A DNA stretch of 64,000 nt from Bosea sp. F3-2 (GTDB lineage Bacteria; Pseudomonadota; Alphaproteobacteria; Rhizobiales; Beijerinckiaceae). The stretch covers positions 4,429,501 through 4,493,500 of the forward strand of contig NZ_CP042331.1 of NCBI RefSeq assembly GCF_008253865.1, given 5' to 3'. Below are positions 25,170 through 33,682 of the stretch, piece by piece. The notes under the pieces are model-generated. The model ran no database searches. It had not been told where the DNA came from and saw only the letters and a program-made list of their open reading frames with translations. Numbering within the stretch: position 1 is the stretch's first letter; every line of letters starts with the position of its first letter. Made by a program: the position numbers and the translations under genes.

Positions 25170-25221
25170 TATTGTCCGGCAGCCTTGGTCGCCGGGGATA
25201 AATTGGCCACTGCCTGCGGTC

Positions 25222-25725
25222 TTAGCCCGCCAGAGCCTGCCGCCGCGCCAGCGCGCCTTGATAAGCCTGCGTCAGCTCGTCGAGCACGGAATGCTCCGGC
25301 CGGGGGGCGTCGAGATGGAGGAAGCGGAGCTCCTCCATGAAGCGCTCCCAGAGCGCCGCTCCGCCTTCGGCCAGAATCTCGGCCCGGATCGACAATTCCT
25401 CTGTCACCGGCAGGAAGCGGCGGCCCCAGTCGCCCATCGCGGCGAAGACGGGGACGAGGGCGATGCCCATCTCAGTCAGGCTGTAGATCGCCTTCTGCTT
25501 GTGGCTGGCGTCGTCGCGCCGCGACAGTAATCCGCGCTCAACCAGCCGCTTCAGCCGGTCGGCGAGGATGTTGGAGGCGATGCCTTCGTCGGATTTCGCG
25601 AGCAGCTCGCGAAAGTGCCGACGGTTGCCGAACATGATGTCGCGCAGGACGATCAGGCTCCAGCGATCGCCCAGAATCTCCAGCGTCAGATTGATCGGAC
25701 AGCCCGAACGGCCGGTCTCGCGCAT
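25222..25725 (-). CDS. HxlR-family transcriptional regulator
   Basis: MarR-like winged helix regulator. The 167 residues start MRETGRSGCPINLTLEILGD, with the characteristic N-terminal cysteine in GCPI, then RWSLIVLRDIMFGNRRHFREL and the wing around LLSRRDDASHKQKAIYSLTEMG. ATG 25725 is chosen because GGAG lies 6 bases upstream; the longer reading from 25773 lacks this. It is divergent from the reductase gene at 25826, which it probably controls, as HxlR proteins often regulate an adjacent oxidoreductase in response to electrophiles. Confidence 0.9.
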   Translation of the reverse strand: MRETGRSGCPINLTLEILGDRWSLIVLRDIMFGNRRHFRELLAKSDEGIASNILADRLKRLVERGLLSRRDDASHKQKAIYSLTEMGIALVPVFAAMGDWGRRFLPVTEELSIRAEILAEGGAALWERFMEELRFLHLDAPRPEHSVLDELTQAYQGALARRQALAG

Positions 25726-25825
25726 GCTTGTCTCCAAAACTGCTTGCAATATAAAATCGGTTTCGTTACCCATCAACTGATTGCAATTCACAACTGGTTT
25801 TGGTCGAGCATGACAGGAGGGTGAG

Positions 25826-26389
25826 ATGGCCAAGGTGATCGTCTGGAATCTGGTGACGCTGGAAGGGTTCTTCGAAGGTAAGGAGAAGTGGGATCTCGGC
25901 TTCCACAACGATGCCTGGGGCGAGGAACTGAGCGCGCTCAGCAACGAGTTCGGGCGCAAGGCCGGGCTGCTCGTCTTCGGCCGCGTCACCTATGAGGGGA
26001 TGAAGGCCTACTGGACGACGACGACCGAGGAGGAGGGCGAGACCAAGGCCTTCATGAACGCCCTGCCGAAGCTCGTCGCCTCACGCAGTCTCACCGGCTC
26101 GGACTGGAACAACACCACGGTTACGGCCGACATCGCCGGCGAGATCATCAGCCGCAAGGCCGCGCCGGGCAAGGACATCTATGTCTTCGGCAGCGCGGAA
26201 CTGACCGAATCGCTGCTCGCGGCCGGGCTGGTCGACGAGATCATGCTCGCGGTCGCGCCGGTCACGATCGGGCAGGGCACGCCGTTCTTCAAGCCAGGAA
26301 CGGAGAAGCGCAGCTTCGCGCTGATCGCGGCCCGCCCGCTGAAGAACGGGACCGTGATCCTGCATTACGGCGTCAAGGCTGCGGCATAG
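25826..26389 (+). CDS. dihydrofolate reductase-fold (RibD C-terminal-like) protein
   Basis: NADPH-dependent reductase fold of the YyaP/RibD_C group, substrate unknown. The 187 residues start MAKVIVWNLVTLEGFFEG and include LLVFGRVTYEGMKAYW, typical of the cofactor-binding region, and IYVFGSAELTESLLAAGLVDE, matching the RibD_C segment. A good AGGAGG lies before the ATG. Divergent from the HxlR regulator; the pair likely forms one regulatory unit. Confidence 0.87.
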   Translation: MAKVIVWNLVTLEGFFEGKEKWDLGFHNDAWGEELSALSNEFGRKAGLLVFGRVTYEGMKAYWTTTTEEEGETKAFMNALPKLVASRSLTGSDWNNTTVTADIAGEIISRKAAPGKDIYVFGSAELTESLLAAGLVDEIMLAVAPVTIGQGTPFFKPGTEKRSFALIAARPLKNGTVILHYGVKAAA

Positions 26390-26398
26390 GCCCGCGGT

Positions 26399-27301
26399 TC
26401 AGCCGCGCCGGACCATCAGCACAGCGGCGAGGATGGCGACGCCGCCGAAAGCCTGCACCGGGGTCGGCTGCTCGCCGAAGAGGGCCCAGGCGGCGAGCAC
26501 GCTGACCAGCGCCGGCCAGACCATGACAAGCGAGGCGGCGCTCGCGCCATAGCTGCCGAGCGAGAGCGTGATCAGCCCCTGGCCCAGTGCATGGGAGACG
26601 AGGCCGAGGCCGATGACTGCGAGCCAGCCCTGCAGGCTCGCCGGGATGACGGCCTCCCCGAGTGCCAGCGCCGCCGCGAGGCAGAACACAGCGCAGACGA
26701 CGCTGGAGACGAGGCTGACATAGCCGGCATCGGCCCGGTCGCGGGCGCGGCGCACTGCGAGGATATAGCTGGCGTAGGACATCGCGGCGCCGACGGCGAG
26801 GCTGTCGCCGAGCAGATTGCCCGAGACCTGTGCCCCGCCGGTGAATTTCGGCAGGACGAGCAGCAGCGCGCCGGCGATCGCCAGCATCAGCGCGCCGAGA
26901 ATGCGACGCGACGGGCGCTCGCCGAGCAGCAGCCAGCCGCCGAGCACGACACCGACGGGAGCGAGATTGCCAAGCAGCGAGGCGTTGGCGATCGTCGTAT
27001 GGCCGAGCGCGGCATTGAAGAGCGTGACGTCGATGCCGAAGGTCAGGCCCGCCAGCGCGATTGCTGCAAAGGCGCCGCTGCGAACCTTGTTGCCAACAGG
27101 CTTGCGCTGCTCCAGCGCCGTCCAGGCGGCGAGGACCGGCAGCGCGAACAGCATGCGCCAGAAGCCGGCCGCGGCCGGACCGACATCGGCGAGCCGCACG
27201 AAGATGCCGGAGAAGCCGATGAAGGTGGCGCCGGCCAGCAGCGCGACGAACATGGCAAGCGCGGGAGAGGCGGGACGGACGGGTATCGCAGGGGCGGACA
27301 T
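26399..27301 (-). CDS. EamA-family (DMT) metabolite exporter
   Basis: Inner-membrane drug/metabolite transporter. The 300 residues hold ten hydrophobic helices in two repeated EamA halves (about 15-145 and 160-295), each ending in a small residue-rich helix. Such proteins usually export amino acids or nucleobase-like metabolites; no substrate is evident here. It is divergent from a LysR regulator across 166 bases, a common regulator-exporter arrangement. Confidence 0.88.
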   Translation of the reverse strand: MSAPAIPVRPASPALAMFVALLAGATFIGFSGIFVRLADVGPAAAGFWRMLFALPVLAAWTALEQRKPVGNKVRSGAFAAIALAGLTFGIDVTLFNAALGHTTIANASLLGNLAPVGVVLGGWLLLGERPSRRILGALMLAIAGALLLVLPKFTGGAQVSGNLLGDSLAVGAAMSYASYILAVRRARDRADAGYVSLVSSVVCAVFCLAAALALGEAVIPASLQGWLAVIGLGLVSHALGQGLITLSLGSYGASAASLVMVWPALVSVLAAWALFGEQPTPVQAFGGVAILAAVLMVRRG

Positions 27302-27467
27302 GGCACGTTTCTGGCGGGTGGTGAGACCAGCTTCGGTCGCGACGCACGGCCGGCTCAGCCTCGTTCAGGCGTCGATATAGGGTGCTTCCTTCGATCGGAA
27401 AAACGGATTATTCTGATTTAACCATTCTTAAAACCGATCGACGCTGCGCGTTCCAAGGAGGCACGTC

Positions 27468-28334
27468 ATGACGGTCCATTTCGACCTCGCCGCGCTCGGC
27501 ATGCTGGTGGCCGTGGCGGAGACCGGAGGGTTTACCGCGGCGAGCGCGCGGCTCGGCCGGACGCAATCGGCGATCTCGGTTCGCATCCAGGATCTGGAGA
27601 GCCAGCTCGGCCACAAGCTGCTCGAACGCTCGCGCCGCGGCGTCACGCCCACCGATGCCGGCGAGCGGCTGATCGCCCATGCGCGACGCCTGCTCACGGT
27701 CGAGCGTGAGGCGCTCGCCGATCTGGCCGGCGACACGCCATCGGGCCGGCTGCGCATCGGCATCCCGGACGACTACATGGACGCCTATTTGCGGCCGCTG
27801 ATCGCGCGGTTCGCCGCCGAACATCCGAAGGTGGAACTGGAAGTGCGCTGCGATCTGTCGAAGCGCATCGAGCCCGCGCTGCTGGCCGGCGAGTTCGACC
27901 TCGCCGTGGTCACGCAGGATCCCAACAAGCCGATGGGCGAGGTGCTGCGCCGGGAACCGCTGGTCTGGGTGGCGGCGCGCGGCCACCGGCCCGAGCTGCA
28001 GGAAACGCTGCCGCTCGCGCTCTTCGCGGAAGGCTGCAGGGCGCGGCCGCGCATCCTCGCTGCGCTCAACACGGCCGGCAAGGCGCATCGGCTGGTCTTC
28101 TCCTGCTCGCACACCTCGGGCGTGCTCTCGGCGGTGGAGGCGGGCTTCTGCGTGGCGGCGATCACCGAGAGCGCGGTGCCGCCCTCGCTGCGCCGGATTG
28201 GCCCGGCCGAGGGCCTGCCGCCGCTCTTCGAACTCACTGTCGGGCTGATCATGGCGCCACGTCCTGATCTCGCCGCGCGACGCTTTGCCGATGCCCTGCG
28301 CGAGGAAATGAGCCTGCTGAGGCTCGCGGCCTGA
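27468..28334 (+). CDS. LysR-family transcriptional regulator
   Basis: Regulator with an N-terminal winged helix (residues about 5-62: ALGMLVAVAETGGFTAASAR and LGRTQSAISVRIQDLESQLG) and a C-terminal effector-binding domain (about 88-285). The 288-residue length is normal. It is transcribed away from the exporter gene, which is the likely target; the AT-rich gap around 27400-27440 should hold its binding sites. Confidence 0.9.
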   Translation: MTVHFDLAALGMLVAVAETGGFTAASARLGRTQSAISVRIQDLESQLGHKLLERSRRGVTPTDAGERLIAHARRLLTVEREALADLAGDTPSGRLRIGIPDDYMDAYLRPLIARFAAEHPKVELEVRCDLSKRIEPALLAGEFDLAVVTQDPNKPMGEVLRREPLVWVAARGHRPELQETLPLALFAEGCRARPRILAALNTAGKAHRLVFSCSHTSGVLSAVEAGFCVAAITESAVPPSLRRIGPAEGLPPLFELTVGLIMAPRPDLAARRFADALREEMSLLRLAA

Positions 28335-28395
28335 CGCAGCGCATTGCCCAAAAGCGCGAGCGGGCTTAAAGCCAAGGGGACTTCTTTCCTTCAGG

Positions 28396-28441
28396 CATGG
28401 ATCCCGGTTCGGCGCCACTGACGCGTGGTGCCCGGGATGAC
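28396..28441. repeat. half-length palindromic repeat (family A)
   Basis: CATGGATCCCGG ... CCCGGGATGAC, corresponding to the right half of the composite copies. It lies in the short gap upstream of obgE. Confidence 0.65.
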
Positions 28442-28481
28442 GGCCTGTCTCAGTTTCCGGTTTCAGACACGATCCGATCTC

Positions 28482-29525
28482 ATGAAATTCCTCGACCAGG
28501 CCAAGATCTATGTGAAGGCGGGTGACGGCGGCGCGGGCTGCGTCTCCTTCCGCCGCGAAAAATTCATCGAGTTCGGCGGGCCGAACGGCGGCGATGGCGG
28601 GCGCGGCGGCGACATCGTCGTCGAATGCGTGCAGGGCCTGAACACGCTGATCGATTTCCGCTTCCAGCAGCATTTCAAGGCCCGGACCGGCGAGCACGGT
28701 ATGGGCAAGGACCGCCATGGCGCCAATTCGCCGGCGATCGTGCTTAAGGTGCCGCCGGGCACGGAGATCCTCGATGAGGACGGCGAGACCAAGATCGCCG
28801 ACCTGACCGAGCCCGGCCAGCGCTTCGTACTGTGCAAGGGCGGCAATGGTGGCTTCGGCAACGCCTATTTCAAGACCGCGACCAACCAGGCACCGCGCCA
28901 TGCCAATCCCGGCCTGCCGGGCGAGGAGCGCTGGGTCTGGCTCCGGCTGAAGTTGATCGCCGATGCCGGGCTCGTCGGCCTGCCCAATGCCGGCAAGTCG
29001 ACCTTCCTGGCGACGGTCACGGCGGCGAAGCCCAAGATCGCGGATTATCCCTTCACCACGCTGCATCCTGGCCTCGGCGTCGTGCGTGTCGACGGGCGCG
29101 AGATGGTGCTGGCCGATATTCCCGGGCTGATCGAGGGCGCGCATGAGGGCCACGGCCTCGGCGACCGCTTCCTCGGCCATATCGAGCGCTGTCGGGTGCT
29201 GCTGCATCTGGTCGAGGGCACGAGCGAGCATGCCGGCAAGGCCTATAAGACGGTCCGCGAGGAACTGGAGGCCTATGGCGAGGGGCTGGCCGAGAAGCCG
29301 GAAATCGTCGCGCTCTCCAAGGTTGATGCGCTGACGCCGGAAGTGCTGAAGGAGCAGGTCGCGCGGCTGAAGCGGGCGGCGAAGCGCATGCCGATCATCC
29401 TCTCCTCCGCCTCGGGCGAAGGGGTCGATGTGGCGCTCAGGGCGCTTTTCGCCGTGGTCGAGGAAGCCCGGCGCGAAGAGGAGCGCGAGAACGCTCCGGC
29501 TGCTGAGGCCGGCTGGCGGCCGTGA
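28482..29525 (+). CDS. obgE: Obg family GTPase ObgE/CgtA
   Basis: Essential ribosome-assembly and stress GTPase that binds the 50S subunit. The 347 residues comprise the glycine-rich Obg fold (1-158: GDGGAGCVSFRREKFIEFGG and GGDGGRGGD) and the G domain, with G1 GLPNAGKST at about 166-174, switch ADYPFTTLHP, G3 DIPGLIEGAHEGHGLG and the G4-like SKVD. There is no C-terminal OCT domain, which varies among species. ATG 28482 gives the canonical MKFLDQAKIYVKAGDGG. Confidence 0.97.
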   Translation: MKFLDQAKIYVKAGDGGAGCVSFRREKFIEFGGPNGGDGGRGGDIVVECVQGLNTLIDFRFQQHFKARTGEHGMGKDRHGANSPAIVLKVPPGTEILDEDGETKIADLTEPGQRFVLCKGGNGGFGNAYFKTATNQAPRHANPGLPGEERWVWLRLKLIADAGLVGLPNAGKSTFLATVTAAKPKIADYPFTTLHPGLGVVRVDGREMVLADIPGLIEGAHEGHGLGDRFLGHIERCRVLLHLVEGTSEHAGKAYKTVREELEAYGEGLAEKPEIVALSKVDALTPEVLKEQVARLKRAAKRMPIILSSASGEGVDVALRALFAVVEEARREEERENAPAAEAGWRP

Positions 29526-29544
29526 ATTTCCACTGAACCACTTC

Positions 29545-29690
29545 GTCATCCCGGACAAGCCGCGTCAGCGGCGCCGCTCCGGGATCCATCGTAAGGCTCC
29601 GGCGCGATAACATATACATAGATCGCCGTTACCGCGTCCGATAGGACGCGCGGCGATCTAGGATGGATCCCGGGTCAAGCCCAGGATGAC
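29545..29690. repeat. composite palindromic repeat (family A) carrying a nested B repeat
   Basis: Ends GTCATCCCGGACAAGCCGC and CCAGGATGAC match the copy at 40389-40482. The loop is enlarged by a complete repeat B (29619-29660), so one element has inserted in another. Confidence 0.8.
29619..29660. repeat. palindromic repeat B, copy 3, nested
   Basis: TAGATCGCCG ... GCGTCCGATAGGACGC ... CGGCGATCTA, of the same plan as the copies at 3962-4004 and 6622-6662. It sits inside the loop of a family A palindrome. Confidence 0.8.
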
Positions 29691-29700
29691 GGCGTGCCTC

Positions 29701-30477
29701 TTAGCGGAAATCCCTCCAGGCGCCGACGCGGTGAATGCTCTCGCGATCGCGCTCGGCTTCACCGAAGGGCGCGACCGGCCAGTCCCAGCCCTCGTCCGGT
29801 TTGGGCAGCGCGACGCCGCGCATCAGGTCGAGCCGGTCGGTGATCGTGCCTCCGCGATCGCGCTCGATCATCTCGACATCGCTGAGCAAGACCACGCGGC
29901 CGTGGAAACGCCGGAGATCGTCGAGATGCCAGGCGATGCAGCGCGCCGGCAGATCCGCAGGCAGTTTCGCAGCTTCGGCCGGATGATCGACGAGCCAGTC
30001 CTCGATCGGCCAGGCGAGCTGGGAGAGCAGATTGGCCGAGACCACGAGGTCGATTGCCGGATCGGCGGTGAGATCGGCCAGCGGATCGGTTCGGCCGTCC
30101 CTTTCACCCGCGAGCCAGCCCATCACGCCGGTGAGATCGCGCGAGAGCATCGCGACGTTGCGGCGGAAGTGCATGCGGAGCCGGACTTGCGGCAGATGCA
30201 CGGCATCGACCAGCAGCACGCGCTCGAAATTGGCCGCGAGCAGGCCGAGTGGAATGTCGCGCAAAAGCCCGGAACCGAGGATCACGGCAGTCCGCCGTTG
30301 CGGCAGCTCGGCGATGGCCTGCGCGACGATGTTCCGGCAGCGGGCATGATGCTCGGCCCATGCGCGGCGCTGCCTCACGCCGCGTGACCAGAGCGCGACG
30401 CTCTCGCCGACGAGTCCGAGCTTGCGGGTCATGCGCGAGGCCGGCGTCGCCAGCCGCAAGGCCAGTTCCGCCAGCAT
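29701..30477 (-). CDS. conserved protein of unknown function, methyltransferase-like fold possible
   Basis: The 258 residues contain AVILGSGLLRDIPL (about 64-77) and RVLLVDAVH (about 86-94), the glycine-rich loop and following acidic strand of a Rossmann-like or SAM-methyltransferase fold. DLVVSANLLSQL follows near 145, where class I methyltransferases have motif post-II. No substrate motif was recognised. It begins 6 bases after the stop of the DSD1-type gene, so the two are likely co-transcribed. Confidence 0.6.
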   Translation of the reverse strand: MLAELALRLATPASRMTRKLGLVGESVALWSRGVRQRRAWAEHHARCRNIVAQAIAELPQRRTAVILGSGLLRDIPLGLLAANFERVLLVDAVHLPQVRLRMHFRRNVAMLSRDLTGVMGWLAGERDGRTDPLADLTADPAIDLVVSANLLSQLAWPIEDWLVDHPAEAAKLPADLPARCIAWHLDDLRRFHGRVVLLSDVEMIERDRGGTITDRLDLMRGVALPKPDEGWDWPVAPFGEAERDRESIHRVGAWRDFR

Positions 30478-30483
30478 CGAGGC

Positions 30484-31620
30484 TCAGGTCAGCGCACCGC
30501 GCGCCGCGACGGGCCAGACGGCTTCGACATGGGCGTCCGGCCCGTGCAGGCCGCGCACGCAGACATACCAGTCGTGCAGATTGACCGTCGGGTCGCAATG
30601 GCCGGGGATCAGCAGCAGGCGGTCGCCGCGATGCGGCAGCGCGATCGGTTCGCCGGTCAGGATGCCGTGCTCGTCCGAGGGCTTGGTGTAGATCGCCCCG
30701 TCGCGTCGGAACGGAACCGGCATGCCCGAATCGATGGCGACAGCCTTGTGGCCGGCATCGACGATGGCGCGATCCGGCACCGGTTTGCTCATTACGCCGG
30801 CGAGGACGAAGAGCGCATGCTCGAAGCTGCGGAAGGGCGTGCCGTCGGCCTGGCGATTGCGGGCGTAATCGGCGTCCATGAAGATGTAGGAGCCGGCCTG
30901 GATCTCGTTCCAGATGCCGGATTGCGTCTCCAGCTCGTAGGTGCCGGTGCCGGCACCGCTGATGATCTCGCAGGGCAGCCCGGCATGGGCGAGGCGCTCG
31001 GCGGTGTTGCGCGCGGCGAGGCCAGCGCGCTCGATCGCCTCGCGCCGTTCGTCGATCGAGCGCATGTGCTGGGCGGAGCCGTGATAGGCCTGCAGCCCGG
31101 CGAAGCGCAGCGTATTGGAACGGGCAATCGCCTCAGCCAGCCTGACGGCGCCTTCGCCCGGCGCCACGCCGCAGCGCCGCCCGCCGACATCGATCTCGAC
31201 GAGGACATCGAGCACGACGTCGTTGCGCGCTGCAGCCTCGGCCGCGTCGCGCACGCCGTCGGGATGGTCGACGCAGAGGCCGATGCGGGCGCTGCGGGCA
31301 AGCCGTGCCAGCCGGTCGAGCTTGGCGGGGCTCGCGATCTCGTTGGTCACCAGCACGTCGCCGACGCCGCCAGCGACCAGGATCTCGGCCTCCGCAACCT
31401 TCTGGCAGCACTGACCCACGGCCCCGTTGGCGATCTGCCGCAAGGCGATCTCCGGGCTCTTATGGGTCTTGGCATGGGGCCGCAGCCTGACGCCATGGGC
31501 CTGGGTGAAGGCCGCCATGGCGACAAGGTTGCGTTCGAAGGCATCGAGATCGAGCACGAGAGCGGGGGTCTCGATCTCGGCGAGGCTTTGGCCGGGCTGG
31601 GCCGGCGGCGATAGGGGCAT
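30484..31620 (-). CDS. DSD1-family PLP enzyme (D-serine dehydratase / D-threonine aldolase-like)
   Basis: Fold-type III (alanine racemase-like) PLP enzyme acting on D-hydroxy amino acids. The 378 residues start with ETPALVLDLDAFERN and hold the PLP lysine in RPHAKTHKSPEIA. The C-terminal domain has IDAGHKAVAIDSG and the zinc-site HCDPTVNLHDWY, the His...Cys pattern of D-serine dehydratase-like enzymes. ATG 31620 follows AGGAG at 5 bases; an upstream ATG at 31674 lacks a site. Dehydratase and aldolase activities cannot be told apart here. Confidence 0.85.
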   Translation of the reverse strand: MPLSPPAQPGQSLAEIETPALVLDLDAFERNLVAMAAFTQAHGVRLRPHAKTHKSPEIALRQIANGAVGQCCQKVAEAEILVAGGVGDVLVTNEIASPAKLDRLARLARSARIGLCVDHPDGVRDAAEAAARNDVVLDVLVEIDVGGRRCGVAPGEGAVRLAEAIARSNTLRFAGLQAYHGSAQHMRSIDERREAIERAGLAARNTAERLAHAGLPCEIISGAGTGTYELETQSGIWNEIQAGSYIFMDADYARNRQADGTPFRSFEHALFVLAGVMSKPVPDRAIVDAGHKAVAIDSGMPVPFRRDGAIYTKPSDEHGILTGEPIALPHRGDRLLLIPGHCDPTVNLHDWYVCVRGLHGPDAHVEAVWPVAARGALT

Positions 31621-31740
31621 GGAGTCTCCTGAATCGGTTGTGGCCATGGGAGGACAGCTTCGTGTCCGGAGCAAGGCCCTTCGCCTTCACCGTGGCATGC
31701 ACCAGTGGCGCTTGCCGTTCTGCCGTGATAGGCGCGGCCC

Positions 31741-33561
31741 ATGAAGATCGGCCGCGTCACCGACGATACCCTCGCGCTCTTCGCCCGCGTCTGGCGCGAG
31801 CAGATCAAATCCTACCTGCCGCAGATGCTGATGATTCTCGGCCTCGTGGTGGTCATCGCCGCGACGACGAGCTTTTATCCACTGCTGATCAAGGCGGCCT
31901 TCGATGCCTTCGCCGATCCGCTGACGGCCGAATCGACGGGTTTCGTGCGCCGCATGGAGCGGCTGGTCTCGAAGTCGATCGGCTACGAGATCGGCGTGGT
32001 GAACGCCGTGGCAGTGGTCGTGGTGATCGTCACCGCAATCAAGGGCTTCTCGCTGCTCACCCAGACGGTGATGACCAACAAGGTCGTCAGCCGAATCGAG
32101 GCGGACATGCAGACGGCGCTCTACGGCCACCTGATCGATGCCGACCTCGCGCAGCTCCAGAAGGAGAACCCCGCTTCGCTCACCCAGCGCTTCACCACCG
32201 ACTTCACCTTCGTCAAGGAGGCGCTGACGCGCATCGTCAACATCGCGATCCGCGACGTGGTGACGGCGATCGCGCTCGTCGGCGCGCTGTTCTGGATCGA
32301 TTGGAAGATGACGCTGGTGGTGGTGCTGATCGCTCCGATCATTGCGCACCCGATCGGCCGGATCGGCCGCAAGCTGCGGCGTATGGCGAGCTCGCAGCAG
32401 GAACAGACCGGCATCATGGCGAGCCTCGTCACCGAGAGCCTGCAGGGGGCCCGCGTCGCCAAGACGGATTCGCTGGAGCCCTATCTGAAACAGCGCGCGA
32501 CCAGCGCCTTCGAGACGATCCGGACGCTGAAGGTCAAGGCAGCCAACGCGCGGGGCCGGCTCGACCCGCTGCTCGAGGTCGGTGGCGGCATCGCGGTGGC
32601 CGGTGTGCTCGCCGCCATCGGCGTGCGCATCACCTCGGGGGCGTCCACGGTCGGTGATTTCACCGGCTATGTCTCGGCGCTGTTGCTCGCGGCGCAGCCG
32701 ATGCGCTCTCTCGGCAACCTCAACGCCATCGTCCAGGAGGCCGGCGCTTCGCTGAAGCGCTATTACGCGCTGATCGACGAGAAGCCGCTCATCGTCAATC
32801 GACCGAATGCCAAGCCTCTGGCGGTGGCGGCCGGCGAGGTCGCTTTCCGCCATCTGCGCTTCCGCTATCGCGAGGACCAGCGCGCGCTGGAGGGCATCGA
32901 TCTCTTGGCGCGTGGCGGAAAGACGACCGCGCTGGTTGGCCGTTCCGGCTCCGGCAAGTCGACGCTGCTCGCATTGGTGCCGCGCCTGCACGATCCGGTC
33001 GAGGGGCGGATCGAGATCGACGGGCAAGATCTACGTGGCGTCACGCTCGAGAGCCTGCGCCATCAGATCGGCGTCGTCAGCCAGGACGTGGTGCTTTTCG
33101 ACGATACCGTGCGCGCCAACATTGCTTTCGGCCGCCCTGGAGCAACACAGGAAGACATCGTCGCGGCCGCGAAGGCTGCGGCGGCGCATGACTTCATCAT
33201 GGCGATGCCGGGTGGCTACGACGCCTCGGTGGGCGAGCGTGGCCACAAGCTCTCGGGCGGTGAACGCCAGCGCATCGCCATCGCCCGTGCGATGTTGAAG
33301 GACGCGCCGATCCTCCTGCTCGACGAGGCGACGAGCGCGCTCGACACCGAATCCGAACGCCTCGTCCAGCAGGCGCTGGCGAAGCTGATGAAGGGCCGCA
33401 CCACCATCGTCATCGCGCACCGGCTCTCGACCATCCGCGAGGCGGATCTGATCGTCGTGATGGATGAGGGCAAGGTCGTCGAGACCGGCAGTCACGACGA
33501 GCTTCTGGCCCGCGACGGAGCCTATGCCCGACTGCATCGGATGCAATTTCTGGAGAGCTGA
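31741..33561 (+). CDS. MsbA-like ABC exporter (fused permease-ATPase)
   Basis: Inner-membrane half-transporter acting as a homodimer, related to lipid A flippase MsbA and multidrug exporters. The 606 residues hold six helices (about 20-330). The ATPase domain follows, with Walker A VGRSGSGKST near 400, signature LSGGERQR near 503, Walker B ILLLDEATSALD near 523 and an H-loop IAHRLST. Substrate not evident from neighbours. The ribosome site is weak, so expression may be modest. Confidence 0.88.
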   Translation: MKIGRVTDDTLALFARVWREQIKSYLPQMLMILGLVVVIAATTSFYPLLIKAAFDAFADPLTAESTGFVRRMERLVSKSIGYEIGVVNAVAVVVVIVTAIKGFSLLTQTVMTNKVVSRIEADMQTALYGHLIDADLAQLQKENPASLTQRFTTDFTFVKEALTRIVNIAIRDVVTAIALVGALFWIDWKMTLVVVLIAPIIAHPIGRIGRKLRRMASSQQEQTGIMASLVTESLQGARVAKTDSLEPYLKQRATSAFETIRTLKVKAANARGRLDPLLEVGGGIAVAGVLAAIGVRITSGASTVGDFTGYVSALLLAAQPMRSLGNLNAIVQEAGASLKRYYALIDEKPLIVNRPNAKPLAVAAGEVAFRHLRFRYREDQRALEGIDLLARGGKTTALVGRSGSGKSTLLALVPRLHDPVEGRIEIDGQDLRGVTLESLRHQIGVVSQDVVLFDDTVRANIAFGRPGATQEDIVAAAKAAAAHDFIMAMPGGYDASVGERGHKLSGGERQRIAIARAMLKDAPILLLDEATSALDTESERLVQQALAKLMKGRTTIVIAHRLSTIREADLIVVMDEGKVVETGSHDELLARDGAYARLHRMQFLES

Positions 33562-33580
33562 TCGCCACGCGCTGCTCGCC

Positions 33581-33676
33581 GTCATTGCGAGCGCAGCGAA
33601 GCAATCCAGGGGGACTGGGTTGAACGTCTCACCCAGTCCCCCTGGATTGCTTCGTCGCTTCGCTCCTCGCAATGAC
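33581..33676. repeat. long near-perfect palindrome between convergent genes (GTCATTGCGAG type)
   Basis: A 40-base left arm (GTCATTGCGAGCGCAGCGAA...) and a 46-base right arm pair almost fully around a 10-base loop (33621-33630); the right arm has a short insertion near its outer end. It is probably a bidirectional terminator. The GTCAT ends are shared with family A but the stem differs. Confidence 0.85.
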
Positions 33677-33682
33677 GGCGCA

